64,000 nt of DNA from an uncultured Veillonellaceae bacterium (GTDB lineage Bacteria; Bacillota; Negativicutes; Veillonellales; Veillonellaceae): contig CAMBIX010000001.1 in assembly GCA_945867815.1 (NCBI GenBank), positions 372,001 through 436,000 of the forward strand. Reading direction: 5' to 3'. Shown here in pieces: positions 18,830-27,873 of the stretch. The stretch's first letter is position 1. Each line of letters opens with the position of its first letter. The position numbers were made by a program, and so were the translations under genes. The notes under the pieces were generated by a model. That model ran no database searches. It worked only from the letters and a program-made list of their open reading frames with translations, and was not told the origin of the DNA.

Positions 18830-21172
18830 TTACTTCCTCCTTTTCTTTTTCTTGCTCACCTTAGCATACCACTTATTCTGGCCATGATTCTTACGACCAG
18901 CTTGCTTCTTTAACCGCCGCCCATCTTGCTCACCTATATGCTTTTGGCGACTCTCTTTATGCGTCTTTGCTTTTTTCCTATGCTTCTTAAGGGACGTCTT
19001 ACTTGCTGCTGGCTGATAAACTTTCTTAGGCGCCCATAAATCCTTATGGACATCACCTAACATAAAATCAATTTCTCGTCGTTCTATATCTGCTTTGACC
19101 AAAGTCACCTTAAGAGGTTGTCCCAAGTGATAAGTCTTACCTGTGCGCTGACCGACTAGCAAGAAATGTTCTTCATCAAAGAAATAATGGTCATCTTGCA
19201 TGGTTCGTACATGAACAAGTCCATCAACACCATTGTCTAATTCTACAAAAAGGCCAAAAGAGGTAATACTGCAAACCTTACCATCAAAGACTTCGCCTAC
19301 ATAAGCCTGCATGTATTCCGTGCGTTTTAAATCCTCTACATCCCGTTCTGTTTCCACCGCCCGCTGTTCACATTGCGATGTTTGCTGACCAATAGTTGTC
19401 ATAGCAGCCTGCGTAGCCTCTTGTGAACTATAGCCATTGGGCAAATGTAAGGCCTTCTTCAAGAGCCGATGCACAACCAAATCTGGATACCGCCGTATAG
19501 GCGAAGTAAAGTGAGTATAGCAAGTTGAAGCTAAACCAAAATGCCCTACATTATCGGCACTATACTTGGCTTGTTGCATAGAACGCAAGGTCATAATCTG
19601 GGCTACCTGTTCTACCTCTGTGCCCGTTACACTATCTAAAAATTCTTGTATATCTCTCGGTCGAACACTGTCACTGCCAAAAGTGAGTTCTTTACCAAGA
19701 TAAGCAACAACCTTTTGCAAAGCTTCTAACTTTTCATCCTTAGGCACCTCATGAATCCGATATAAAGTCGGTTCATGAGTATTCTTTAAATAGGTAGCTA
19801 CCGTTTCATTAGCAATTAACATACATTCTTCAATGAGCTGTTCTGCAATAGTCCGTTCTCGCTTAACAATGCGTAAAGGCACTCCCTTCTCATCTAAAAG
19901 AATTTTATATTCAGGAAAATCAAAATCCAAAGCCCCTCGTCGCTTACGCATAGCCTTAAGCCATCCAGCCGTTTCTTTTAAAAGTCTAAGCATAGGCAGT
20001 AGAGGACGCAAATCGTCAGGTATAATGTCTTCTTCTAAGGCCTTATAAACTTCTGGATAACTACACCGACGATCAACCCGTATAAGAGACGGTCCTATCT
20101 TAGAGGAAATAACCTTACCTTGTCTAGTGAGCTCCATAAGACAAGTCATAGCATAGCGGTCTTGTCCCGCATTCAAACTACACAGACCATTAGATAAAAC
20201 TTCTGGCAGCATAGGAATAACCCGGTCTGCTAAGTACACACTGGTCCCCCTTGTATAGGCTTCCCTATCTAGGGATGTATGAGGGCGTACATAATGACTT
20301 ACATCCGCAATGTGTACCCCTAGTTGCACATTACCATTAGGAAGCTGAATAGCACTTACCGCATCATCTAAATCTTTTGCATCTTCCCCATCGATTGTGA
20401 CCATAGATAGATCACGCAAATCCATGCGATAAGGGACCATTGTCACATGATTGTCAATATGCTGGCATTCCTTACTAACTTCCTTAGGAAAAACATGAGG
20501 CACTTTGTGCTCAGCTACTAAGCAAGTAATATCAAGGCCTACGTCTCCCTTGTAGCCTAGAATTTCTTCTATTTGCCCTTCTGGCAAGCGATTTTCTTCT
20601 GGCCACTTAGTTATATGCACCCGAACCTTAGCTCCACTGCGAGCCCCCATCGTTTGCTTTAAGTCCACATAAATATCTGTATGTAAGCGTTCATCATCAG
20701 GCATAACAAAGGCACATTTTTTTTGTAAATCAAAGGTGCCCACAATGTCTGTATTAGCCCGCTCTAAAATGGCTACGATGGTGCCACTAGGGTGCCCCTT
20801 ACGACCGCCAAAAGGCCCTTTTCGCATGCCCTTCATAAGATGAACACGAACTTTATCGTTATTCATAGCCGTATTACGATCTTCTGGAGCTATAAAAACA
20901 TCTTCTCCTTCTAGCTGAATAACAAAGCCAAACTGATCGCGCGACTCCTTATAAATACCTTCCACATACGAATTATGAGCCACGGCCTTATAATAACCAC
21001 TATCTAATTTTTCTAATTTACCTTCATCCACTAACTGCTGCAAATCTAAGAAAAAGGTATTTAAATCCTCACTTCGTTTTAGTCCCAGCATATAAGCGGC
21101 ATCATCCGGATAATACGCATCTGGCATAATATCCCGATAAAATGAAAGAATCTGTTCTTTCAATGTCTCCAT
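18830..21172 (-). CDS. rnr: Ribonuclease R
   Basis: 3'-5' exoribonuclease that unwinds structured RNA and works with SmpB-tmRNA. The 780-residue protein shows the N-terminal winged-helix and cold-shock domains, the RNB catalytic block (VTIDGEDAKDLDDAVS with catalytic Asp residues, HIADVSHYV, TRGTSVYL), an S1 domain (about 635-720: GEVFDGKVCSITSFGLFVEL) and a very basic Lys-rich tail. Length is usual. It precedes smpB by 3 bases. Confidence 0.97.
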   Translation of the reverse strand: METLKEQILSFYRDIMPDAYYPDDAAYMLGLKRSEDLNTFFLDLQQLVDEGKLEKLDSGYYKAVAHNSYVEGIYKESRDQFGFVIQLEGEDVFIAPEDRNTAMNNDKVRVHLMKGMRKGPFGGRKGHPSGTIVAILERANTDIVGTFDLQKKCAFVMPDDERLHTDIYVDLKQTMGARSGAKVRVHITKWPEENRLPEGQIEEILGYKGDVGLDITCLVAEHKVPHVFPKEVSKECQHIDNHVTMVPYRMDLRDLSMVTIDGEDAKDLDDAVSAIQLPNGNVQLGVHIADVSHYVRPHTSLDREAYTRGTSVYLADRVIPMLPEVLSNGLCSLNAGQDRYAMTCLMELTRQGKVISSKIGPSLIRVDRRCSYPEVYKALEEDIIPDDLRPLLPMLRLLKETAGWLKAMRKRRGALDFDFPEYKILLDEKGVPLRIVKRERTIAEQLIEECMLIANETVATYLKNTHEPTLYRIHEVPKDEKLEALQKVVAYLGKELTFGSDSVRPRDIQEFLDSVTGTEVEQVAQIMTLRSMQQAKYSADNVGHFGLASTCYTHFTSPIRRYPDLVVHRLLKKALHLPNGYSSQEATQAAMTTIGQQTSQCEQRAVETERDVEDLKRTEYMQAYVGEVFDGKVCSITSFGLFVELDNGVDGLVHVRTMQDDHYFFDEEHFLLVGQRTGKTYHLGQPLKVTLVKADIERREIDFMLGDVHKDLWAPKKVYQPAASKTSLKKHRKKAKTHKESRQKHIGEQDGRRLKKQAGRKNHGQNKWYAKVSKKKKRRK

Positions 21173-21192
21173 ATATGTTCTCCTACAAAAAA

Positions 21193-21211
21193 AGCCTGCT
21201 AAGAGCAGGCT
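21193..21211 (-). terminator. Terminator after secG
   Basis: Arms AGCCTGC and GCAGGCT with a 5-base loop, followed on the minus strand by a run of seven T. It is 15 bases after the secG stop and 20 bases before rnr, so it probably attenuates rather than isolates rnr. Confidence 0.8.
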
Positions 21212-21225
21212 CCTTCATCATTCTT

Positions 21226-21462
21226 TTAATAATTGTTAATCAACATACCTAAGACCAAGCTGCACACAGCAAACAAGATAGCTAGAGCAATCGTACACTT
21301 AGACAAAAAGGCATCCATACCACGTTCTTTACCACCGAAAGAAGCGCCCGCAGCCCCTGATACAGTGCCACCCATACCTGCGTCTTTACTGGACTGGCAA
21401 ATAATTACGACAATTAACAAAATAGAAATAATTACATCAGCGATCATTAATCCTGTTATCAT
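21226..21462 (-). CDS. secG: Preprotein translocase subunit SecG
   Basis: Small inner-membrane subunit of SecYEG. The 78 residues form two hydrophobic helices (about 4-24 and 54-75) joined by the family loop QSSKDAGMGGTVSGAAGASF. The distance to sigH is 6 bases, so it is co-transcribed with it. Confidence 0.95.
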   Translation of the reverse strand: MITGLMIADVIISILLIVVIICQSSKDAGMGGTVSGAAGASFGGKERGMDAFLSKCTIALAILFAVCSLVLGMLINNY

Positions 21463-21468
21463 GATACC

Positions 21469-22146
21469 TTACCCCTTTTTATGACTAGCTGAAATGCGTT
21501 CGCCTCTAGCTTCTAATAATTTTTCTAACTTACGTTTAACCCGTTGCAGCGCATTATCAATGGATTTTACACTACGGTCAACTTCACCAGCAATTTCCTG
21601 ATAGGTCTTTCCATCAAGATAGCCCATTAAAACTTTCCATTCTAAGGAACTAAGCACCTGCCCCATTGTCGATTCAATGTCAGAAAACTCCTCCTGACTA
21701 ATAAATAACTCTTCCGGATCTGACGCCTTCGTCCCAGTTAGGACATCCATAAGTGTCCGCTCGGATTCTTCCGTTGTATAAATAGGTTTATCTAGGGAAA
21801 CATAAGAATTAAGCGGAATATGCTTCTGTCGCGTAGCTGTCTTAATGGCCGTGATAATCTGCCGTGTAATACAGAGCTCAGCAAAGGCTCTAAAAGAAAC
21901 TTGGCGATCTAACTTAAAATCCCGTGTAGCTTTATAAAGACCAATCATACCTTCCTGTATGATATCCTCATGGTCAGCACCAATCAAAAAATAAGACCGT
22001 GCCTTAGCTCGAACAAAGTTCTTATATTTATTAACAATATAATCCGTCGCCTCTGCATCATGATGAAGTTGCGCATATTGCACAATTTCCTCATCCTTCA
22101 TCGCCTGAAAATCCATAGGCGCACCGTTAGTCTCTACGATTCGCAA
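21469..22146 (-). CDS. sigH: RNA polymerase sigma factor, SigH family
   Basis: Sigma-70 group protein, like SigH of Bacillus, which drives competence and stationary-phase genes. Region 2 (VNKYKNFVRAKARSYFLIGADHEDIIQEGMIGLYKA) and region 4 (LSSLEWKVLMGYLDGKTYQEIA, VKSIDNALQRVKRKL) are clear. I place the start at TTG 22146 (LRIVETNGAP...), because a perfect AAGGAGG lies 6 bases before it; the ATG at 22176 has no comparable site. A promoter is visible at 22190-22219. Length about 225 residues, normal. Confidence 0.92.
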   Translation of the reverse strand: MRIVETNGAPMDFQAMKDEEIVQYAQLHHDAEATDYIVNKYKNFVRAKARSYFLIGADHEDIIQEGMIGLYKATRDFKLDRQVSFRAFAELCITRQIITAIKTATRQKHIPLNSYVSLDKPIYTTEESERTLMDVLTGTKASDPEELFISQEEFSDIESTMGQVLSSLEWKVLMGYLDGKTYQEIAGEVDRSVKSIDNALQRVKRKLEKLLEARGERISASHKKG

Positions 22147-22189
22147 TGGAACCTCCTTACTACGACAAGTAATCATTCACAATATCTTT

Positions 22190-22219
22190 ATTGTACTATA
22201 AAATTTCCTAATAAAGCAA
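22190..22219 (-). promoter_or_regulatory. Promoter of sigH-secG
   Basis: Minus-strand TTGCTT (22214-22219), 18-base spacer, TACAAT (22190-22195), about 40 bases upstream of the TTG start. Confidence 0.6.
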
Positions 22220-22309
22220 GGTGACGACCTTTGCTCTTTCTTAACTATAAAGTAAGCCCAGTATTGCTAAAGCTAATCATAAGCAATAATTGACCATTAC
22301 TAACACAAC

Positions 22310-23041
22310 TTAGGCCTTTTTTAAACGCTGTCGTAAAGCCTCATACATAAGAAGTGCCGCTGCCACAGAAGCATTCAAGGAATTAAGCTGCCCTTTCATT
22401 GGAATCGTAACCAAATAATCACATAAGTCTTTGGTTAATCGACTTAGCCCCTTACCTTCATTACCAATAACTAAAACCAAAGGAACCGTCAAATCAGCCT
22501 CATACATGGTTTGGTCGCCTTCCATATGGGCTCCAGCTACCCAAAAGCCAGCCTGCTTTAGCTGCTTTATCGTCTGTGCCACATTGCCAATCTGTACTAA
22601 AGGCACAAAAGATACAGCCCCTGCTGATGTTTTTTCTACCGTTGCTGTTATAGGCGCCGTATGCCGTTTAGGCAATAGTACAGCGGTAGCACCGGCGCAT
22701 TCTGCCGTTCGTATAATAGCCCCTAAATTATGAGGATCTTCAATACCATCAGCTAACACTAGTAGTGGCGTCTGCTCTTCTGCTGCTAAAACAGCCTGTA
22801 AATCAGCAAAATCTATTTGTGCCACTAAAGCAGCTACGCCTTGATGAGGCAAGCCATCTGCCACTTGGTCTAACTGTTTATGTGATACATGACGAACAAG
22901 TATCTGTGCCTGCTTAGCCAAGCTTATAATCTCACCTAAGGAACCAGAAGCCTTGTCCTTACTAATTAAAAGCCGTTGAATAGTCCGACCTTTACGAAGT
23001 GCTTCCCGCACAGCATTCCGTCCCACTATATATTCTGCCAC
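22310..23041 (-). CDS. rlmB: 23S rRNA 2'-O-methyltransferase (RlmB/TrmH, SpoU family)
   Basis: Methylates a 23S rRNA guanosine ribose using SAM. The 243-residue protein has an L30e-like substrate-binding N-terminus (about 1-75) and the SPOUT motifs DGIEDPHNLGAIIRTAECAG, VIGNEGKGL and PMKGQLNSLNASVAAALLMYE. It lies 12 bases after mrnC, in the common Firmicutes order cysS-mrnC-rlmB. Confidence 0.93.
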   Translation of the reverse strand: MAEYIVGRNAVREALRKGRTIQRLLISKDKASGSLGEIISLAKQAQILVRHVSHKQLDQVADGLPHQGVAALVAQIDFADLQAVLAAEEQTPLLVLADGIEDPHNLGAIIRTAECAGATAVLLPKRHTAPITATVEKTSAGAVSFVPLVQIGNVAQTIKQLKQAGFWVAGAHMEGDQTMYEADLTVPLVLVIGNEGKGLSRLTKDLCDYLVTIPMKGQLNSLNASVAAALLMYEALRQRLKKA

Positions 23042-23053
23042 TATATCCTCACC

Positions 23054-23584
23054 TTACAAGCCCTTTAAACTGGTAATAAAGGCTTGTTTCATAAAAGACT
23101 GCAATCGTTTTGTCTGCTGGGTCATATACAAATAACCTAGTACCGCTTCAAAAGCTGTACTCCACCGATACTCTTGTACTGTTGCGCTCTTAGGTACATG
23201 CACATGACTGTTCCGTGCTCGCTTGGCCACTTGTAATTCCACTTCATTAAAAGAAGCTTCTAATTCTTCTAAGGCCCTTGCCTGCGCCTTAGCACATATA
23301 AAAGAGGTAACAATAGCATGCAAAACACGCACATGTAAAATGCCTACAGATACAACTAACTGTCTAATAAATAGGGAATAGACGCCATCCCCCATATAGG
23401 CCAGAGTCAAAGAATCTAATTGAACCGCCTTATCTGATGCCACCATAGCTTTCTTTAACAGAAGTGACTCATCTCCATAAAACAAGCCATCCCTGTCTAA
23501 GTCTGTATCGACCAAGGCTCTTAACTTATCTATCGTCTCTTTATGCAGAGCTTGATATTGCTTGAACTTCACGCTTTTTTCCAC
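23054..23584 (-). CDS. mrnC: Mini-ribonuclease 3
   Basis: RNase III catalytic domain without a dsRNA-binding domain; in Bacillus it matures 23S rRNA ends. Residues about 38-60 (LDSLTLAYMGDGVYSLFIR) hold the signature with the metal-binding Asp, and EAVLGYLYM near the end has the second acidic residue. The 176-residue length is slightly long because of an N-terminal extension. It overlaps the cysS end by 16 bases. Confidence 0.93.
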   Translation of the reverse strand: MEKSVKFKQYQALHKETIDKLRALVDTDLDRDGLFYGDESLLLKKAMVASDKAVQLDSLTLAYMGDGVYSLFIRQLVVSVGILHVRVLHAIVTSFICAKAQARALEELEASFNEVELQVAKRARNSHVHVPKSATVQEYRWSTAFEAVLGYLYMTQQTKRLQSFMKQAFITSLKGL

Positions 23585-25014
23585 CGTGCGCCTTGTGGCG
23601 AATCTTCAATAGTAATGCCTAACTCACCTAGCTTATCGCGAATCGCATCAGCTAAGGCATATTGTTTTTGTTCACGGCAAGCCTGACGAATGTCTAACAC
23701 GACCTGCATAAGTTGTTCATAGTCTTCACTACCTGCCTGAGCCTGACCCTGCCAAGTATCTTCGAGAACACCTAAAATATCCGTCATCGTATGAAGGATA
23801 TCCTTTACTTGACCAATCGTACTATGGCAAACCTTACCTGGCTGTGCCTGTATTTGCTGATAATAAATATTAATATCCTTAGCTAAGCCGAAAATAGAAG
23901 CACTTGCTAGTGCCGTATTAAAGTCATCACTCATAGCGTCTTCAAAGTCATTCATATGAGCCTTGGCTTTTTCCAATAAATCCGCAGCCGCTTGGTCACA
24001 AACACCTTCGTCCATAGCTTCTAAATACAATAAATTAGAAATAGCCGTACCAATACGTTCCAAAGATTTTGTTGCTTCATCCAAGCGTTCATCACTAAAA
24101 TCCAATGGACTACGATAATGGGTGCTAATCAAGAAATAACGAAGCACATCACCACTATACTGAGCCAAAATATCCTTAACTAAGAAAAAGTTATTCAAGG
24201 ACTTACTCATTTTTTCCTGATTAATAGTAATAAAGCCATTATGCAGCCAATACCGAACTGATGGATGATAACCTGTACAACCTTCTGACTGAGCAATTTC
24301 ATTTTCATGATGTGGAAAGATTAAGTCACTGCCGCCACCATGGAAATCAAATTCATCACCTAAGAATTTATGACTCATGGTTGAACATTCAATATGCCAA
24401 CCTGGGCGTCCCTTACCCCACGGACTATCCCAAGACGGTTCTCCTGGTTTAGCTGCCTTCCATAGAGCAAAGTCCATTGGATTATGCTTACGGTCATTTA
24501 CATCAACGCGAGCGCCAGCTTCCATATCTTCTAGGGTACGACCAGATAATTCACCATAGCGGTCAAAGGTTTCTACACTATAGTAGACATCCCCATCCAA
24601 TTCATAGGCATGGCCATTATCAATTAACTTTTGAACCATAGCAATAATATCTGGAATATTTTCAGATACCCGTGGATACACATCTGCCCGCTTTACATGA
24701 AGGGCATCCATAACTTCAAAGTAGGAATTAATATAGCGGTTAGCAATCGTATCCCAAGTAACGCCTTCCCCATTTGATGTATTAATAATCTTATCATCAA
24801 TATCCGTAAAATTCTGTACATACGTTACTTTATAACCAACATGAGCTAAATAGCGACGAATTACGTCCCATGTAACAAAAGGACGGGCGTTCCCAATATG
24901 GGAATGATTATAAGGCGTTATGCCACATACATAGATCTTAACCTCACCTGGCGTAACTGGTTTAAACACTTCTTTTTCTCTATGCATTGTATTAAATACA
25001 GTGATCTCTCTCAT
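23569..25014 (-). CDS. cysS: Cysteinyl-tRNA synthetase
   Basis: Charges tRNA(Cys). The 481-residue class I synthetase carries the zinc-binding Cys in YVCGITPYNHSHIGNAR (with the HIGN motif), ECSTMSHKFLG and the KMSKSLNN loop near residue 270. It sits behind its own promoter and a terminator-containing leader (25017-25183), so it appears to be regulated by attenuation although it is downstream of pepT. The last 16 bases overlap mrnC. Confidence 0.97.
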   Translation of the reverse strand: MREITVFNTMHREKEVFKPVTPGEVKIYVCGITPYNHSHIGNARPFVTWDVIRRYLAHVGYKVTYVQNFTDIDDKIINTSNGEGVTWDTIANRYINSYFEVMDALHVKRADVYPRVSENIPDIIAMVQKLIDNGHAYELDGDVYYSVETFDRYGELSGRTLEDMEAGARVDVNDRKHNPMDFALWKAAKPGEPSWDSPWGKGRPGWHIECSTMSHKFLGDEFDFHGGGSDLIFPHHENEIAQSEGCTGYHPSVRYWLHNGFITINQEKMSKSLNNFFLVKDILAQYSGDVLRYFLISTHYRSPLDFSDERLDEATKSLERIGTAISNLLYLEAMDEGVCDQAAADLLEKAKAHMNDFEDAMSDDFNTALASASIFGLAKDINIYYQQIQAQPGKVCHSTIGQVKDILHTMTDILGVLEDTWQGQAQAGSEDYEQLMQVVLDIRQACREQKQYALADAIRDKLGELGITIEDSPQGARWKKA

Positions 25015-25050
25015 TACGATGCCTCACTTCCTGTTCTATCAGTAAAAAGA

Positions 25051-25076
25051 GCCATCAATCCCTTACGGGTGATGGC
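25051..25076 (-). terminator. Leader terminator (attenuator) of cysS
   Basis: Arms GCCATCA and TGATGGC plus an inner CCC/GGG pair around GTAA, followed on the minus strand by TCTTTTT. It lies between the promoter (25154-25183) and the cysS ATG, so it would block cysS unless an upstream structure prevents it. Confidence 0.8.
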
Positions 25077-25150
25077 CCCATTAGCTACTCATCTTGTCCG
25101 TACCGTTACCACCGGTCGGTGCGCACTTGTTCTACTTAATTAGATATAGA
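25077..25150 (-). promoter_or_regulatory. Conserved-looking cysS leader upstream of the attenuator
   Basis: The roughly 75 bases between transcript start and terminator hold the perfect palindrome GTGCGCAC, the segment ACCGACCGGTGGTAACGGT with internal ACCG/CGGT pairing, and GGACAAGATGAGTAGC. GGTGGTAACGG recalls the T-box antiterminator bulge, but the leader is too short for a normal T-box and the NCCA-pairing base does not fit the tRNA(Cys) discriminator. Function unresolved. Confidence 0.4.
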
Positions 25151-25153
25151 TTA

Positions 25154-25183
25154 ACTATACCATGAATAGAGAAGAACCGTCAA
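25154..25183 (-). promoter_or_regulatory. Promoter of cysS
   Basis: Minus-strand TTGACG (25178-25183), 18-base spacer, TATAGT (25154-25159). The -35 box begins directly after the pepT stop codon. Confidence 0.75.
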
Positions 25184-26401
25184 TTACAAGGCGCAATTAG
25201 CAATATTAACAATAGTCTTAACAGATGCTTCCATATCTTCTAAGCAAGCAAATTCATGACGTCCATGCAAGTTTTCTACCCCGGTAAACAAGTTTGGTGT
25301 CGGAATGCCCATGAAGGAAATCTTTGATCCATCTGTCCCACCACGTACAGGCTGTACATCTGGTGTAATACCTGCCTTTTCCATGGCCTTCTTGGCATGG
25401 TCTACACAATCCATATGGTCTTTAATGATATCATACATATTATAATAACTATCTTTTAAGTCAACCTTAATCGCTTCCATGCCATAACGTTCATTAATAA
25501 CTTTTTCAGCCAACTTAAAAAGATCTTTTTTAACTTCAAACTTAGAACGATCATGATCGCGAATAATATAAGACATCTGCCCATGATCAACAGCTGTATC
25601 TGATTTTAAAAGCATAATAAAGCCTTCATAGTTCTCCGTACATTCTGGCACCGCACATTGTGGTAACATGCGGTCAAATTCCATAGCCACCTTATTACAG
25701 TTAACCATCGTATTTTTAGCCGAACCTGGATGCACAGAAATCCCCTTCAAGGTTACATTAGCTGCCGCCGCATTAAAGGTTTCATATTCTAAACCGCCTA
25801 ATTTATCACCATCAACTGTATAGGCATAAGCCACAGGGAAGGCCTTCACATCAAAATGATCCGCCCCACGACCAATTTCTTCATCCGGTCCAAAACCAAC
25901 ATAAATCGTACCGTGCTTAATAGATGGATTAGCCAACAAAATCTTCATAGCTTCCATGATTTCCACAATACCGGCCTTATCATCGCCACCTAACAGAGTC
26001 GTACCATCAGTAACGACTAAAGTCTTTCCCTTATAATTCTTAAGATTAGGAAAATCAGCAAGACGACTAACAATGTTCAAGGACTGATTTAATACGATAT
26101 CTTTTCCATCATAGTTTTCAATAATACGAGGTTTAATACCTTCTGAATTATAATCAGCTGTATCCATATGGGCAATAAAACCAATGGCGGGTACATCTTG
26201 ATCCGTATTAGCTGGCAAATGGCCGATTACATAACCATTATCATGTAAAGCCACATCAGACAAGCCAATTTCTTTTAAATCAGCTACCAATATTTTAGCA
26301 AACTCTGTCTGCCGCTTAGTACTCGGAATAGTCTGACTCGCTTCATCTGATCTCGTATTAATCGACGTATACCGTACAAATCGTTCTTTCATGGATTCCA
26401 T
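25184..26401 (-). CDS. pepT: Peptidase T (tripeptide aminopeptidase)
   Basis: Zinc-dependent M20B tripeptidase of the cytosol. The roughly 405-residue protein has GFIAHMDTADYN (zinc ligands His and Asp), DGTTLLGGDDKAGI, GPDEEIGRGADHF with the catalytic Glu, HPGSAKN and the C-terminal ENLHGRHEFA. I prefer the ATG at 26401 because AAGGAG is 9 bases before it and only 3 before the ATG at 26410. It follows gltX by 16 bases. Confidence 0.95.
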   Translation of the reverse strand: MESMKERFVRYTSINTRSDEASQTIPSTKRQTEFAKILVADLKEIGLSDVALHDNGYVIGHLPANTDQDVPAIGFIAHMDTADYNSEGIKPRIIENYDGKDIVLNQSLNIVSRLADFPNLKNYKGKTLVVTDGTTLLGGDDKAGIVEIMEAMKILLANPSIKHGTIYVGFGPDEEIGRGADHFDVKAFPVAYAYTVDGDKLGGLEYETFNAAAANVTLKGISVHPGSAKNTMVNCNKVAMEFDRMLPQCAVPECTENYEGFIMLLKSDTAVDHGQMSYIIRDHDRSKFEVKKDLFKLAEKVINERYGMEAIKVDLKDSYYNMYDIIKDHMDCVDHAKKAMEKAGITPDVQPVRGGTDGSKISFMGIPTPNLFTGVENLHGRHEFACLEDMEASVKTIVNIANCAL

Positions 26402-26417
26402 GGCTGCCATCTCCTTT

Positions 26418-27869
26418 TTAGGCTAAGGCTGCTTCTAAGCGAGCAGCGGTTTTATCTTTACCAAAGAGCGTAACAATGTAATTTAAGTCAGCCCCATGCA
26501 TTTGGCCCGTAATTGCTACACGGATTGGCATGAAAACAAATTTACCCTTTAATTTTGTTTCCTTCATAATTGACTTAATAGCTGCTTTAACAGCTCCTGG
26601 CGTTACCTGATCCATAGCCTGCAATTTATCCTTAAAAGCAGCCACTACCGTCTTATAAGTATCTTCATCCTTCACAGCCTGAATATCTGCCGCATGTTCT
26701 TGATCTTCTTCTATGCTATCCGTAAAGAACATCTTAACCTGATCTACAATCTGCGCTCCATAGCTAACATGGTCTCGTACACAAGTGCATAGCATCATAA
26801 GCCATGCCTTTTCATCAGCTGATGGACTTTGAGGTGCATAACCAGCTGCCTGTAAATGAGGTAAGCACAATTCATATAATTCTTCATCAGACAACTTCTT
26901 CATATAGTGGAAGTTAATCCAATTCAATTTATCAATATCAAAAACAGCAGGATTTTTAGCTACATGATCCATAGAGAATTGTTCAATCAATTGATCCATA
27001 GTAAACAATTCATCTTCCCCTTCTGGCGACCAACCAAGTAAGGCTAAGAAATTAACCAAGGCTTCCGGCAAATAACCTTGCTGCCGATACTGATCAACAG
27101 AAGTAGCGCCATGACGCTTACTCATCTTTTTCTTGTCTGCACCAAGAATCAAGGAAATATGTCCATAAGTTGGTGCCTGCCAGCCAAGCGCATCAAAGAT
27201 AACTAATTGACGTGGCGTGTTGGATACATGTTCTTCAGCCCGAATGACATGGGTAATCCCCATCGTATGGTCATCAACAACAACGGCAAAATTATAAACA
27301 GGAATGCCATCAGATTTAACAATAACAAAATCGCCAATACCGTTAGATTCAAAGGCAATATGACCACGCACCATATCATCAAAGGCTACTGTTTGATTCA
27401 AAGGTACACGAAGGCGAACCGTTGGCTTACGGCCTTCTTTCTTATATTGTTCAATTTGTTCTTCTGTTAGGTGAGCACAGTGCCCATTGTACTTAGGTGT
27501 TTCTCCTCTAGCCATCTGGGCTTCCCGTTCTTTATCTAATTCTTCTTCTGTACAATAGCAATAGTAGGCCTTACCTTCTTTGATTAGCTGGTCTACATAT
27601 TTTTTATAAATGTCTAGCCGTTCCGTCTGACGATAAGGACCATTATCGCCGCCTACATCAATACCTTCATCCCAGTTCATACCCAGCCATTTTAAGGCAG
27701 CCTTAATATTTTCTTCACTTTCCTTCGTGGAACGGGCTAAGTCTGTATCTTCAATACGTACAAGGAAGGTTCCCTTTTCCTTCTTAGCTAACAAGAAATT
27801 AAATAAGGCAGACCGAGCGCCGCCAATATGAAATGGTCCTGTTGGACTTGGTGCAAAACGAACTTTCAT
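26418..27869 (-). CDS. gltX: Glutamyl-tRNA synthetase
   Basis: Charges tRNA(Glu) and, given GatCAB, probably tRNA(Gln). Class I signature PSPTGPFHIGGARSALFN at the N-terminus, the KKMSKRHG loop near residue 245 and an anticodon-binding helical domain to residue 483. The start ATG at 27869 follows GAAGGGAAG and lies just past the ispDF stop; the TTG six codons upstream is less likely. The pairing with gatCAB in the same window fits indirect Gln-tRNA synthesis. Confidence 0.96.
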   Translation of the reverse strand: MKVRFAPSPTGPFHIGGARSALFNFLLAKKEKGTFLVRIEDTDLARSTKESEENIKAALKWLGMNWDEGIDVGGDNGPYRQTERLDIYKKYVDQLIKEGKAYYCYCTEEELDKEREAQMARGETPKYNGHCAHLTEEQIEQYKKEGRKPTVRLRVPLNQTVAFDDMVRGHIAFESNGIGDFVIVKSDGIPVYNFAVVVDDHTMGITHVIRAEEHVSNTPRQLVIFDALGWQAPTYGHISLILGADKKKMSKRHGATSVDQYRQQGYLPEALVNFLALLGWSPEGEDELFTMDQLIEQFSMDHVAKNPAVFDIDKLNWINFHYMKKLSDEELYELCLPHLQAAGYAPQSPSADEKAWLMMLCTCVRDHVSYGAQIVDQVKMFFTDSIEEDQEHAADIQAVKDEDTYKTVVAAFKDKLQAMDQVTPGAVKAAIKSIMKETKLKGKFVFMPIRVAITGQMHGADLNYIVTLFGKDKTAARLEAALA

Positions 27870-27873
27870 CTTA

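Noticed and set aside
25077-25150. cysS leader as a canonical T-box
   Set aside because: Too short for stem I and the TGGN base does not match the tRNA(Cys) discriminator; kept as an unresolved leader.
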